DNA of 64,000 bases from Burkholderiaceae bacterium 26 (GTDB lineage Bacteria > Pseudomonadota > Gammaproteobacteria > Burkholderiales > Burkholderiaceae): positions 335,908 through 399,907 of the forward strand of contig JYOB01000016.1 in the NCBI GenBank assembly GCA_000955795.1, read 5' to 3'. This document shows, piece by piece, positions 7,475-15,892 of the stretch; position 1 is the first letter of the stretch, and every line of letters starts with the position of its first letter. Both the position numbers and the translations under genes were made by a program. The notes beneath the pieces were generated by a model. It had not been told where the DNA came from. It ran no database searches and saw only the letters and a list, made by a program, of their open reading frames with translations.

Positions 7475-8779
7475 ATGACCTGGCTCGCGCGCACCTTCAA
7501 GCTCGAGGAACACCAGACCGACGTCCGCACCGAAGTGCTGGCCGGGCTGACGACGTTCCTCACGATGGCGTACATCATCTTCGTCAACCCGAACATCCTG
7601 GCTGACGCGGGCATGCCGCACGACGCGGTATTTGTCGCCACGTGCATTGCCGCGGTGATCGGCACGATCATCATGGGGATGTACGCGAACTACCCGATCG
7701 CGATGGCGCCGGGCATGGGGTTGAACGCCTACTTCGCGTACGCGGTGGTCAAGGGCATGGGCTTCACGTGGCAGGCGGCACTGGGCGCGGTGTTCATTTC
7801 CGGCTGCCTGTTCCTGCTGGTGAGCGTGTTCCGCATTCGCGAGATGATCGTGAACGGGATTCCGCATTCGATTCGCGTGGCGATCACCGCGGGTATCGGG
7901 CTGTTCCTGGGCATCGTCTCGCTGCGTGGTGCGGGGCTGATCGTCGGGAATCCGGCGACGCTCGTGACGCTCGGCGATGTGCACCAGCCTTCGGTCATCC
8001 TGGCGGTGATCGGCTTCTTCGTGATCGTCGCGCTGGACCACCTGCGCGTGAAGGGCGCCATCCTGATCGGCATTCTGGCCGTGACGGCAGCGAGCTTCTT
8101 CTTTGCGGGCAACACCTTCCACGGCGTGGTATCGATGCCGCCGTCGCTCGCGCCCACGCTGATGCAGCTCGACATCATGGGCGCGCTGTCGGTGGGTATC
8201 CTGAATGTGGTGCTGGTGTTCTTCCTGGTGGAGCTGTTTGACGCGACGGGCACGCTAATGGGCGTGGCTAACCGCGCGGGCCTGCTCAAGCAGGGCAAGA
8301 TGGACCGCCTGAACAAGGCGCTGCTGGCCGACAGCACGGCCATCATGGCGGGCTCCCTGCTGGGCACGTCGTCGACCACCGCCTATATCGAAAGCGCTTC
8401 GGGTGTGCAGGCCGGCGGCCGTACGGGGCTGACGGCGCTGACGGTGGCGGTGCTATTCCTGCTGTGTCTGTTCTTCTCGCCGCTGGCTGGCGTGGTGCCG
8501 GCCTACGCGACGGCGCCCGCGCTGCTGTATGTGTCGTGCCTGATGTTGCGCGAATTGGTGGATCTGAACTGGGAAGACACCACCGAAGCCGTGCCGGCCG
8601 TGCTGACAGCGCTGATGATGCCGTTCACGTATTCGATCGCCAACGGCGTCGCGTTCGGCTTCATCACGTACTCGGGGCTGAAGCTCTTCACGGGGCGCAT
8701 GCGCGAGGTGCCGATCATCGTGTGGATCATCTCGGCGGTGTTCCTGTTCCGCTTCTTCTATCTGTCGGGCGGGCACTGA
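7475..8779 (+). CDS. NCS2-family purine permease (AzgA/GhxP-like)
   Basis: Inner-membrane proton symporter for purine bases, most like the hypoxanthine/guanine/adenine branch of NCS2. The 434-residue protein opens with LAGLTTFLTMAYIIFVNP, the hallmark of that branch, has about 12-14 hydrophobic segments, and carries the conserved AMAPGMGLNAYFAY and VELFDATGTLMG motifs that bind substrate. AGGAG precedes the ATG by about 9 nt. It is a single-gene unit with its own terminator (8811-8838), lying between two iteron clusters. The exact substrate cannot be told from sequence alone. Confidence 0.9.
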   Translation: MTWLARTFKLEEHQTDVRTEVLAGLTTFLTMAYIIFVNPNILADAGMPHDAVFVATCIAAVIGTIIMGMYANYPIAMAPGMGLNAYFAYAVVKGMGFTWQAALGAVFISGCLFLLVSVFRIREMIVNGIPHSIRVAITAGIGLFLGIVSLRGAGLIVGNPATLVTLGDVHQPSVILAVIGFFVIVALDHLRVKGAILIGILAVTAASFFFAGNTFHGVVSMPPSLAPTLMQLDIMGALSVGILNVVLVFFLVELFDATGTLMGVANRAGLLKQGKMDRLNKALLADSTAIMAGSLLGTSSTTAYIESASGVQAGGRTGLTALTVAVLFLLCLFFSPLAGVVPAYATAPALLYVSCLMLRELVDLNWEDTTEAVPAVLTALMMPFTYSIANGVAFGFITYSGLKLFTGRMREVPIIVWIISAVFLFRFFYLSGGH

Positions 8780-8810
8780 GCGCCAGGGTCTTCAGGCAAC
8801 GCACAATGAA

Positions 8811-8838
8811 CGCGGACTCTCGGGTCCGCGCTTTTTTT
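8811..8838 (+). terminator. Intrinsic terminator of the purine permease
   Basis: CGCGGAC-TCTCGG-GTCCGCG is followed by C and seven Ts, 32 bases after the stop codon. Confidence 0.9.
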
Positions 8839-8858
8839 GGGGAGCATTTGCGCCAAAG

Positions 8859-9052
8859 CGTACCCGTTTCTGCGTGCGATTTCGGAGCCGAGCGTACCCG
8901 TTTCTGCGTGCCACCGTCGACGATTCAGCTGCGGAGCGTACCCAATTCTGCGGACGACGTTAGCGACAACTGTCGCGCGAATGGCGTCGACAATTGGTTC
9001 CGACAATGCGTGAATACGGCATCTGCGCAGGCGGAGCGTACCCGTTTCTGCG
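8859..9052 (+). repeat. Distal iteron cluster (four copies)
   Basis: Direct 16-bp repeats at 8859, 8893, 8937 (CCAATT variant) and 9037, three exact to consensus, lie between the permease terminator and the recombinase-like gene, about 1.7 kb from the main origin cluster. Spacings (34, 44, 100) are irregular, so this is more likely a titration or regulatory cluster than a second origin. Confidence 0.82.
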
Positions 9053-9069
9053 CGATGTGTGGAGGAATG

Positions 9070-10332
9070 TCAGGCGGACGGCAGGGCCAGTTTGCGGGCT
9101 GCGTCAGCAATGCTGGCGGCCAGATCGGCTTCGCGTGCACGCACGGAAGCGCTTGGCAGGGCGGCAAGGCCAAGCGCATGGGCGATGTCGGCTGCGGCCT
9201 CACCGGCGGCAAGCCGCTCGCGCAAATGAGCGCCGCGCACGCCGCGCAACGACGCATTCGCCAAGCGGACGGCCGCGTCGGCGTGGCCCATGGCGCGAGC
9301 GTACTCAGCGGCTTCGCCGAGCATGGCCTTGACGATGAGCAGCAGTTGCGAACGCGAGGCGATGCCCTTGCGCTCGCCGAAGTCGCGGCGCAGGGCGGGC
9401 GAGTCGATGATGGTGCCGTCTGCGCGTCGTGGCGATCGCTTGCGCACCGACAGCAGCAGCGGCGTGGCTTCATTCGGCAGCGGCAGCGGCGACAGGCCAA
9501 AGGCCGCACGGTATTCGCGCAGCGCAGACATCAACGCATCGCATGGCAGCCAGCGCTGCGAGCGGCCTGTGCCGATCGCCAGCAGCCAGACCGACGTCGG
9601 CAGCAATGCATCCGATGTCGCGTGCTCTGCCGGCACGGCGTGCAGCGCCACGTCGCCCATGCGGGCGGACACCAGCTCCGATACACGTATGCCCGCCTGT
9701 GCGAGCAGCACGGCAAGGAAGTGGTCGCGCGCCTGCCGCAAGCGCGCTTCACGGCCCAAGGCGACTCGGGCGCGCACGGCATCGATCATCAAAGCCATGT
9801 CGGATGCGCTCAGTGCCGTGTCCGGTTCGGATGCCGCGACGGATCTGGTTGCAGGCGCGCTTGGCGCAGGCACGGTGATGACGATCGCATCGTCATCGAG
9901 AAACGGGTTCACGCGCAGATAGCCCGCACGCTGCAGCCAGCCACAGAGGTTCGCCGCGATGATGCCGCTTTGCCGTGTGGAACGTGCCGAGAGCGGGCCG
10001 CGCAGCGGCGTCCAGTTGGCATCGTCGCGTTCAATGCCGCGCGCACTGATCGCCCATGCAGGCGGTTCTTGCAAAAAGCGCAAATAGGCCGACGCGTCGT
10101 CGCGCTGCCAGCTTGCGATCGGCTTACCGAACGTGCGCGCGTACCAGCACACGCGCTCGGCTTCCACGCGGTACTGCGACAGCGTGGAAGCACTCACCGC
10201 ACGGGCGCCAGAAGCGCGCGCAGCGAGCCACGCCTGCACGCGTTCGCGCTCTTGCGCGAAAGCCTGCAGATCGGCCTGGGAAGCGGCGTTATCGGGAAGG
10301 GGCACGGTATCAGCCGGGCGCGGTTCGAGCAT
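9070..10332 (-). CDS. Tyrosine-recombinase-like protein, catalytic residues degenerate
   Basis: A 420-residue protein with an N-terminal SAM-like DNA-binding domain (about 20-150) and a phage-integrase fold (about 175-400). The first catalytic Arg is present (AGIRVSELV). The C-terminal box that should read HxxR...GH...Y reads LRGVRGAHLRERLAAG and ALGLAAL, with no evident GH histidine or nucleophilic Tyr. It may bind DNA without cutting it. I use the ATG at 10332; the region above has no integrase similarity. Four iterons lie directly downstream of its stop, so a replicon-maintenance role is possible. Alternatives are a divergent active recombinase or a decaying gene. Confidence 0.7.
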   Translation of the reverse strand: MLEPRPADTVPLPDNAASQADLQAFAQERERVQAWLAARASGARAVSASTLSQYRVEAERVCWYARTFGKPIASWQRDDASAYLRFLQEPPAWAISARGIERDDANWTPLRGPLSARSTRQSGIIAANLCGWLQRAGYLRVNPFLDDDAIVITVPAPSAPATRSVAASEPDTALSASDMALMIDAVRARVALGREARLRQARDHFLAVLLAQAGIRVSELVSARMGDVALHAVPAEHATSDALLPTSVWLLAIGTGRSQRWLPCDALMSALREYRAAFGLSPLPLPNEATPLLLSVRKRSPRRADGTIIDSPALRRDFGERKGIASRSQLLLIVKAMLGEAAEYARAMGHADAAVRLANASLRGVRGAHLRERLAAGEAAADIAHALGLAALPSASVRAREADLAASIADAARKLALPSA

Positions 10333-10477
10333 GCGGAGCGTGTGTGGCGTACGAAGACAAAACAGATCGCGCAAGTATAGCGATCCGCCTCCACGCCCAG
10401 GCCGCGAGACCCGATTGGAGTGGTCATTCAACTGCGATGGGCACGCGCCGTGCTCAATGCGGGAACGTCGCTTCGTA

Positions 10478-10495
10478 TGTCGGACGCATCCGACA
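10478..10495. promoter_or_regulatory. Inverted repeat in a divergent promoter region
   Basis: TGTCGGA-CGCA-TCCGACA lies in the roughly 300-base gap between the recombinase-like gene and the lipoprotein gene. A 10-bp palindrome GAACCGGTTC lies nearby (about 10506). They may be operators; no regulator is evident. Confidence 0.3.
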
Positions 10496-10631
10496 AAACG
10501 ATCGGAACCGGTTCGATAGGCGCGCGGAATGTGCGCGTTTATCTTCGGCTCCACAAGTCGGCAACAACGTACACGGGCGTGCGATGTATGCGGCCCGGTT
10601 CATGACAAGACTCTCCCTCCGAGGTGCAAGA

Positions 10632-11414
10632 ATGAAGATACAGATCAGGAAGATTGTCGCCGTGCTGGCGCTGGGTTCGTTGGGTGTGCTTGCCGGATGC
10701 GGCGGCGGTGACGACGACATCGGGCAGATCATCGGTACCAGCTCGCCGCAATACCGCACGGTGCACGCCAACCCGTTCATCGGCAACGTTGACTTTGGTG
10801 TGAACGGCACCACGAAGATCACCAATGTCGGTTTCAAGAACGTCAGCAACTATTTCGGCATCGACGCGACGGCCAGCACGGCCACGGTGTCGAACACGGG
10901 CAGCAGTACGCCGCTGGCCTCGACCGGCTTCACGCCCGCAAACGGCCACCGCTACACGGCGCTGGCCATCGTGGGTGCCAATGGTTCTGCGACGAGCCTG
11001 GCGCTAATCGATGATCCGTACAACAAGTCGATCCTGTCGGACAAGGCGCGCGTGCGCACCTTCAACGCTTCGTACAACGCGCCCAACGTCGACGTCTACG
11101 TGACCGCGCCGAATGTGGATCTTTCCGCCATTGCGCCGACCATGAGCGCCGCTGCGTATGGCGGCGCTGCGCCGGCCAGCACGCAGGATTCGATCTACGT
11201 CGATGGCGGCACGTACCAGGTGCGCGTGGCGACGGCGGGAACGAAGAACATCATCTTCACCTCGCAGCCCTTCAGCCTGGCCAACAACGCCGACTGGCTG
11301 ATCACGACGCTGCCGGCGGGGGGTATTGGCGCGGTTACACCGAACGCGATTCGCGTGCTCGTGGCCCAGGCCAACGGCGCTTCGCAAACAGCTTCTGAAT
11401 TGCCCTCGCAGTAA
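10632..11414 (+). CDS. DUF4397 domain lipoprotein
   Basis: A 260-residue exported lipoprotein. The signal peptide ends in a lipobox (VLAG|C, Cys about residue 23) followed by GGGDDD. The body contains repeated beta-rich segments of the DUF4397 type (VRTFNASYNAPNVDVYVT, GGTYQVRVATAG), a domain found in surface proteins of unknown function. Asp after Gly/Cys favours no simple inner-membrane rule here. GAGG lies 8 nt before the ATG. It is followed by a short gap and a sensor kinase transcribed in the same direction, but no link is evident. Confidence 0.85.
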   Translation: MKIQIRKIVAVLALGSLGVLAGCGGGDDDIGQIIGTSSPQYRTVHANPFIGNVDFGVNGTTKITNVGFKNVSNYFGIDATASTATVSNTGSSTPLASTGFTPANGHRYTALAIVGANGSATSLALIDDPYNKSILSDKARVRTFNASYNAPNVDVYVTAPNVDLSAIAPTMSAAAYGGAAPASTQDSIYVDGGTYQVRVATAGTKNIIFTSQPFSLANNADWLITTLPAGGIGAVTPNAIRVLVAQANGASQTASELPSQ

Positions 11415-11501
11415 CTTCGCTCCACGCTCTATGATGCGGTGCTGCGGCACCGCATTTTTTTCGCGGTGCCCCGGGAATGAAAACTGCTAACGAAGGGCGC
11501 A

Positions 11502-13919
11502 ATGAGTGAATCCGTAACGGGCTGGTCGGCACCCGTGCGCGCCGCGCGCGAGACGCGTACCCCACTGGCCGCAAGGAAGCAGGTTGATGTGTTCTGGGTA
11601 GACGATCCGTTGACGGGTACGCGTCTGCACGTGAGCGCCGGGGCGCAGACGTGGGGCGTGCAGCCCGATTCGTTGTGCGGTATCCGCGACCGCTGGCTCG
11701 TCCATGTGCATCCGGATGACCATATCGCCCTGCGTGCCGCCTGGGAGGGCTTGGCGCGGGGGCAGGAGTTCGTCCTCGAATACCGCTGGCTCGGCACCGA
11801 CGACGGCCAAACGCGCGAATACCGCGTTCGTGAGCGCGGCTACCTCATGCCAAGCCTCGACGGTGCATCCGCCCACGCCGTCGGCGTGGTCGAAGACGTG
11901 CCGCAGGGCCAGCAGACCCTGGCGGCACTCGCCGAGTCGGAATTCCAGTTGCAATGGCTGACCGAAAGCGTGCCGTTTCCGCTTGTGCAGATCGACCCCG
12001 AGCACCGCGTGCGCTTTGCAAACCGCGCTTATGCAGAGCGCTTTGGCGCTCGGCACGAAGACGTGCTGGGGCGCCATCAGCGCGAACTGATGGGCGAGAC
12101 TGCGTACGCGCGCGTCCTGCCATACCTAAGCGATGCATTCGCGGGGCAACGCGTCGAATTTGAAATGGAGCTGTCGTACCCGGCTGATGTTGGTCGCCGA
12201 TTTGTGCATGCCGCGTATTCGCCGCAGCACGGTCCGGACGGCAGCGTGCAGGCGCTCGTTTGCGTGGTGGAAGACATCACCGAGCGAAAGGAGGCCGAGC
12301 ACGAGCGCTTTCGCCATCAGCGCGAATTCGTCACGCTGGTCGAGAACGCGCCCGACGTGATTGCCCGGCTCGATCGCGAACTGCGCTGCGTATATGTCAA
12401 CCGCGCCGTAACCGAAGCGTTTGGCGTGGCGCCTGCCGGGCTGATTGGCAAGACGCTGGCTGCATCGTCCCTTTCCGCCGAGGTCACGTGCCCGCTGGAG
12501 GACGCCGCGCGCCGCGCCTTCGTCTTGGGCGCAGAACAGACGCTTGCATTGCATCTGGACGTGCGGGACGGGCGCCCGCGCATTGCGCACTACAACGCGC
12601 GCGTCATTCCCGAAGCCGACCGGAATGGTGCGATGGAATCGGCGTTGCTCATCATTTACGACGTGACCGAACGTACCGAGGCCGAGCGCGAGCGCGATGC
12701 CTTGTTGTTGCGCGAACAAGCCGCACGTGCACAAGCGGAGGCCGCAGCGCTGGCGCGCGATCAGTTCCTGGCAGTGGTGTCGCACGAACTGCGCTCGCCG
12801 CTCAATGGCATCCAGAACTGGGCGTATGTGCTGGAGAGCCAGATCGCAGGCGGTGCGCCGCTGATGCAGCGTGCGCTCGCAGGTATCAAGACCGGCGTCG
12901 AGCAGCAGGTGCGCTTGATTGAAGATTTGCTGGACGCCACGCGCGTGATGAGTGGCAAGCTGCGCCTGACACGCGAGCCATTCGTGCTGCGCGCGGCGCT
13001 GGAAAGCGCGCTCAACAGCGTGCACGCGCTGGCAGCCGAACGCCGCATCACCCTGCACACCACCATCGAACTGAACGATCACGAGATTGACGGCGATGCC
13101 GATCGTGTCGAGCAGATTGCGTGGAACCTGCTGACCAACGCCATCAAGTTCACGCAGGAAGGTGGCGAGGTCTGGCTGTCGGCCGATCTGCTGGGCGAGG
13201 TGGCGCGCATTGTCGTGCGCGATAACGGCCGGGGGATTGCGCCGGCGTTCCTGCCGTATCTGTTCGATCCATTCCGTCAGGCTGACGGCGCGCACACGCG
13301 GCGCACGGGCGGCCTCGGACTGGGTCTGGCGTTGGTCAAGCGCTTGACCGAACTGCATGGCGGGCGCGTGTATGCGCGCAGTGAGGGCGACCAGCAAGGC
13401 ACCACCTTCACCGTATATCTGCCGCTGCATGCCGGCGCCGATCTGATCACACCGCTGGCTGAAGACCCCGAGCGCACTGGGCCGTTGCCCTCACTGGCGG
13501 GCCTGCGCGTGCTGCTGGTCGACGATCAGGAGGACGCGCGCGACGCGCTGGCCACCCTGCTCACGCAAGTCGGTGCGGAAGTCGGCAGCGTGGGCTCCGG
13601 CCACGAGACGATGACGCTGCTCGACGTCTGGAGCGCGCGAGGCGAAGCAGGCCGCCCGCAGGCGGTGGTCTGCGACATCGCGCTGCCCGATGAAGACGGC
13701 TACGCGATCCTGCAGAGAATTCGTGCGTGGGAACACGAACACCTTCCTACCGGCGCTGCGCCGATGGCCGCCATCGCGCTGACCGCATTTGCACAACCGC
13801 ACGATCGTGCTCAGGCATTGGCCACCGGTTTTCAGGAACACCTGATCAAGCCTGTGTCGCCGTACGATTTGGTGCGCACCTTGCGCATGCTTGCCATGCC
13901 TGTTTCCACGCCTTCATAG
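11502..13919 (+). CDS. Hybrid histidine kinase with three PAS domains
   Basis: An 805-residue soluble sensor with no clear membrane segment. Three PAS-type domains occupy about 25-130, 145-262 and 275-392; the first is followed by a PAC-like EYRVRERG segment. Then come a HisKA dimerisation domain with phospho-acceptor H428 (VVSHELRSPLNG), an HATPase with N-box NLLTNAIKF and G-box DNGRGI/GGLGLGLALVK, and a C-terminal receiver with phospho-acceptor D725 (VVCDIALPDEDG). The ligand is unknown; PAS domains suggest redox, light or small molecules. No response regulator lies next to it; the sigma-54 activator at 23.8 kb is one possible partner, by inference only. Confidence 0.9.
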   Translation: MSESVTGWSAPVRAARETRTPLAARKQVDVFWVDDPLTGTRLHVSAGAQTWGVQPDSLCGIRDRWLVHVHPDDHIALRAAWEGLARGQEFVLEYRWLGTDDGQTREYRVRERGYLMPSLDGASAHAVGVVEDVPQGQQTLAALAESEFQLQWLTESVPFPLVQIDPEHRVRFANRAYAERFGARHEDVLGRHQRELMGETAYARVLPYLSDAFAGQRVEFEMELSYPADVGRRFVHAAYSPQHGPDGSVQALVCVVEDITERKEAEHERFRHQREFVTLVENAPDVIARLDRELRCVYVNRAVTEAFGVAPAGLIGKTLAASSLSAEVTCPLEDAARRAFVLGAEQTLALHLDVRDGRPRIAHYNARVIPEADRNGAMESALLIIYDVTERTEAERERDALLLREQAARAQAEAAALARDQFLAVVSHELRSPLNGIQNWAYVLESQIAGGAPLMQRALAGIKTGVEQQVRLIEDLLDATRVMSGKLRLTREPFVLRAALESALNSVHALAAERRITLHTTIELNDHEIDGDADRVEQIAWNLLTNAIKFTQEGGEVWLSADLLGEVARIVVRDNGRGIAPAFLPYLFDPFRQADGAHTRRTGGLGLGLALVKRLTELHGGRVYARSEGDQQGTTFTVYLPLHAGADLITPLAEDPERTGPLPSLAGLRVLLVDDQEDARDALATLLTQVGAEVGSVGSGHETMTLLDVWSARGEAGRPQAVVCDIALPDEDGYAILQRIRAWEHEHLPTGAAPMAAIALTAFAQPHDRAQALATGFQEHLIKPVSPYDLVRTLRMLAMPVSTPS

Positions 13920-13942
13920 GCGCCCCAAGGCACAACTTTTGC

Positions 13943-13970
13943 GCAGAGAACGGTGAACCACATTCTCTGC
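13943..13970 (+). promoter_or_regulatory. Inverted repeat abutting a start codon
   Basis: A perfect repeat, GCAGAGAA (13943-13950) and TTCTCTGC (13963-13970), ends one base before the ATG of the AI-2E-type transporter and takes the place of a normal Shine-Dalgarno. It could be an operator or a leader stem controlling translation. Confidence 0.45.
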
Positions 13971-13971
13971 C

Positions 13972-15228
13972 ATGCCAGCCGAACTCACTCCTCCTCCCAC
14001 GCAGCCGGAACCGCTGCACGGCAGCCTTCTCGACGGGCTGCGGCAGCCGGCCTGGCGCGTGGCGATGGTGCTGGTGGCCATTGGCGGCACCCTGGTATTT
14101 CTGCAATGGGCACGCGCGTTTCTGGTGCCGTTCACCCTTGGCGTGGTGCTCGCGTTTGCGCTGAACCCGGTGGTCGTGTGGTTGCGGCGCTGCTATGTGC
14201 CGCGCCCCATTGCAGCGGCCATCGTGGTGCTCGGCCTGTGGATTGCCGGTGCAGTGCTGGTCTTCGGGATGCAAGACGGCGTCTCTGCCATGGCGGACCG
14301 GTTGCCCGTGGCGGCGGAGCGCATGGCAGAAGCCATCGACGGTATGCGTGGGCATATGGGCGGCGCGTTCGACAAGATGCGCGATGTGACTGTCGCACTC
14401 GAACATGCCGCCGAAGGCGTGCAGGGCAAGCCGGCGCCAGCGCTTGCCAAACGGTCGCCTGCAGTCGCTGCTCCTGCCGCGCAGCCGGTGCTGCCGCTGC
14501 GCGAGTTTCTATGGACGGGTTCCGCCAACCTCTTCGCGCTGGTGGGGCAACTCGTCGTGGTCTCGTTTCTCGTCTACTTCCTGCTCGCTTCGGGCCAGGC
14601 ACTCAAGCGTAAATGGGTGCGCGCGGTGGGCAACACGTTGAGCGAAAAGAAGCGCGCGGTGCGCATGATGGCGGTCATCGGCACACAGATCCAGTATTCG
14701 TTGCTGGTGCTGTTTGCAACCAACATCGTGTTGGGCGTACTCACCACGGTGGCCTTTGTGCTGCTCGGCATGGAAGACGCGGCGGTCTGGGGTCTGGCGA
14801 CGGCCGTTCTGCACTTCGTGCCGTATCTCGGTTCGGTGGTGATTGCCGTGGCCAGCGGCATCGGTGCGTACCTGCAGATGGGCGCGTGGCCAGATGCGCT
14901 TGTCGTGGCAGGCGTCACGCTGCTGCTGGCCACGCTGGTCGGCACGCTGCTCGTGACGTGGCTGCAGAGCCGGGCGTCCAAGCTCGATCCGTGCGTGGTC
15001 TACATCGGCCTTCTGCTGTGGGGCTGGCTGTGGGGCCTGTGGGGCTTGCTGCTTGGGACGTCGATCACGGCGATGATCAAGGTGGTATGTGATCACGTCG
15101 ATCGGCTGCGTCCGCTCGGTACGCTGCTCGGCACCACTGACGCGCCGGCAGGTGTGTCGCAGCGGTTGCTGGACCGACTGCGCGGCCGCCCGACGCGTCG
15201 CTCGGAACGCGTGCAGCTTCCTCGCTGA
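13972..15228 (+). CDS. AI-2E family transporter (PerM/YdiK-like)
   Basis: A 418-residue inner-membrane protein of the AI-2 exporter-like superfamily. It has the usual pattern: paired N-terminal helices (LVAIGGTLVFLQWARAFLVPFTLGVV begins the first), a periplasmic/amphipathic middle section, and a C-terminal helix bundle with the conserved VPYLGSVV motif. Members have been linked to autoinducer-2 or ion export, but most are uncharacterised. No ribosome site is visible because an inverted repeat occupies the place where it should be. It stands alone between the sensor kinase and a probable sigma-54-dependent operon. Confidence 0.88.
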   Translation: MPAELTPPPTQPEPLHGSLLDGLRQPAWRVAMVLVAIGGTLVFLQWARAFLVPFTLGVVLAFALNPVVVWLRRCYVPRPIAAAIVVLGLWIAGAVLVFGMQDGVSAMADRLPVAAERMAEAIDGMRGHMGGAFDKMRDVTVALEHAAEGVQGKPAPALAKRSPAVAAPAAQPVLPLREFLWTGSANLFALVGQLVVVSFLVYFLLASGQALKRKWVRAVGNTLSEKKRAVRMMAVIGTQIQYSLLVLFATNIVLGVLTTVAFVLLGMEDAAVWGLATAVLHFVPYLGSVVIAVASGIGAYLQMGAWPDALVVAGVTLLLATLVGTLLVTWLQSRASKLDPCVVYIGLLLWGWLWGLWGLLLGTSITAMIKVVCDHVDRLRPLGTLLGTTDAPAGVSQRLLDRLRGRPTRRSERVQLPR

Positions 15229-15253
15229 TTGGACAAGAGTCACTTTGCGCAGC

Positions 15254-15281
15254 AAGCGTTACAAGCGCGCATGTAACGCTT
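15254..15281. terminator. Stem-loop after the AI-2E transporter gene
   Basis: A perfect 9-bp repeat, AAGCGTTAC (15254-15262) and GTAACGCTT (15273-15281), lies 25 bases past the stop codon. It lacks a T-tract, so it may be a weak terminator, a Rho-related stem or an operator. Confidence 0.4.
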
Positions 15282-15398
15282 ACGCAACGACCACGCCACG
15301 ACGCCGGCAGATGCGTGGGTACGCTGCAATGTTTCCGTCGCGCCGTTGTGCAGCAGTGGTGCAGGTCTTGTCGATTGCAGCATGCGCGCGTGGGTTGT

Positions 15399-15414
15399 GG
15401 GCACGGTGGTTGCG
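15399..15414 (+). promoter_or_regulatory. Candidate sigma-54 promoter for the 15454-17579 operon
   Basis: GGGCACGGTGGTTGCG matches TGGCACGNNNNTTGCW at 10 of 12 defined positions with exact GG-N10-GC spacing (15400-15401 and 15412-15413). It lies 40 bases upstream of the first start codon, in the correct orientation. Confidence 0.55.
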
Positions 15415-15453
15415 GTGCGCAAGGCAACCAGATCACGTCCGCAGGAGGGCACC

Positions 15454-15885
15454 ATGAACCGACCACGCCCCACCTTACGCGGCTCGCATGAGCGCGGCGA
15501 ACGGCCGGCAGGTACGACACCGCCGCGTGCGCCAAGCGCGGGCCGAAACGCTGAAAACATCGACAAGATGCTCGGCAAGCCGGAGCAGGGCAAGCCAGAG
15601 TCGGGCTCGGCAGATCGGTTGCCGCACGAGCGCGACCAACACCTTGAAGAGCAACGTTCCGCCCCGCGCAGCAATGTCGAGCAGGCCGCGCGCGACATCG
15701 AAAGCGGGCAGCTTGACACCGATCTGCACAACACCCCCGGCGTAGAGCGCGTCGTGCGCGAGCGCCATGCGGCCAACCGCGACGACAGCGATCGCCAAGT
15801 CGCCAATCGCAGCGCAGACGACCTTGCTGACAAACGAGGCCAGACGGGCGGCCCCTCGCACAGCCGCGATGAGCACAAAGGTTGA
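15454..15885 (+). CDS. Hypothetical hydrophilic, probably disordered protein
   Basis: A 143-residue protein of unrecognised family. It is rich in R, E, D, H, Q and G, with almost no hydrophobic stretches, so it should be largely unfolded and soluble. I chose the ATG at 15454 (MNRPRPTLRG) because GGAGGG lies 5 nt upstream. A candidate sigma-54 promoter sits 40 bases above. It ends 8 bases before a glycosyltransferase, so it probably heads an operon with that gene and the PAP2 phosphatase. Similar charged small proteins are often stress-related; that is inference. Confidence 0.7.
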   Translation: MNRPRPTLRGSHERGERPAGTTPPRAPSAGRNAENIDKMLGKPEQGKPESGSADRLPHERDQHLEEQRSAPRSNVEQAARDIESGQLDTDLHNTPGVERVVRERHAANRDDSDRQVANRSADDLADKRGQTGGPSHSRDEHKG

Positions 15886-15892
15886 TCGGCCC

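Noticed and set aside
8464-10380. A 638-codon plus-strand frame
   Set aside because: Overlaps the permease in another frame, crosses its terminator and the iterons, then runs antisense to the recombinase-like gene.
12126-13430. Long minus-strand frame in the hybrid kinase gene
   Set aside because: Antisense shadow; the plus-strand frame has clear kinase motifs.
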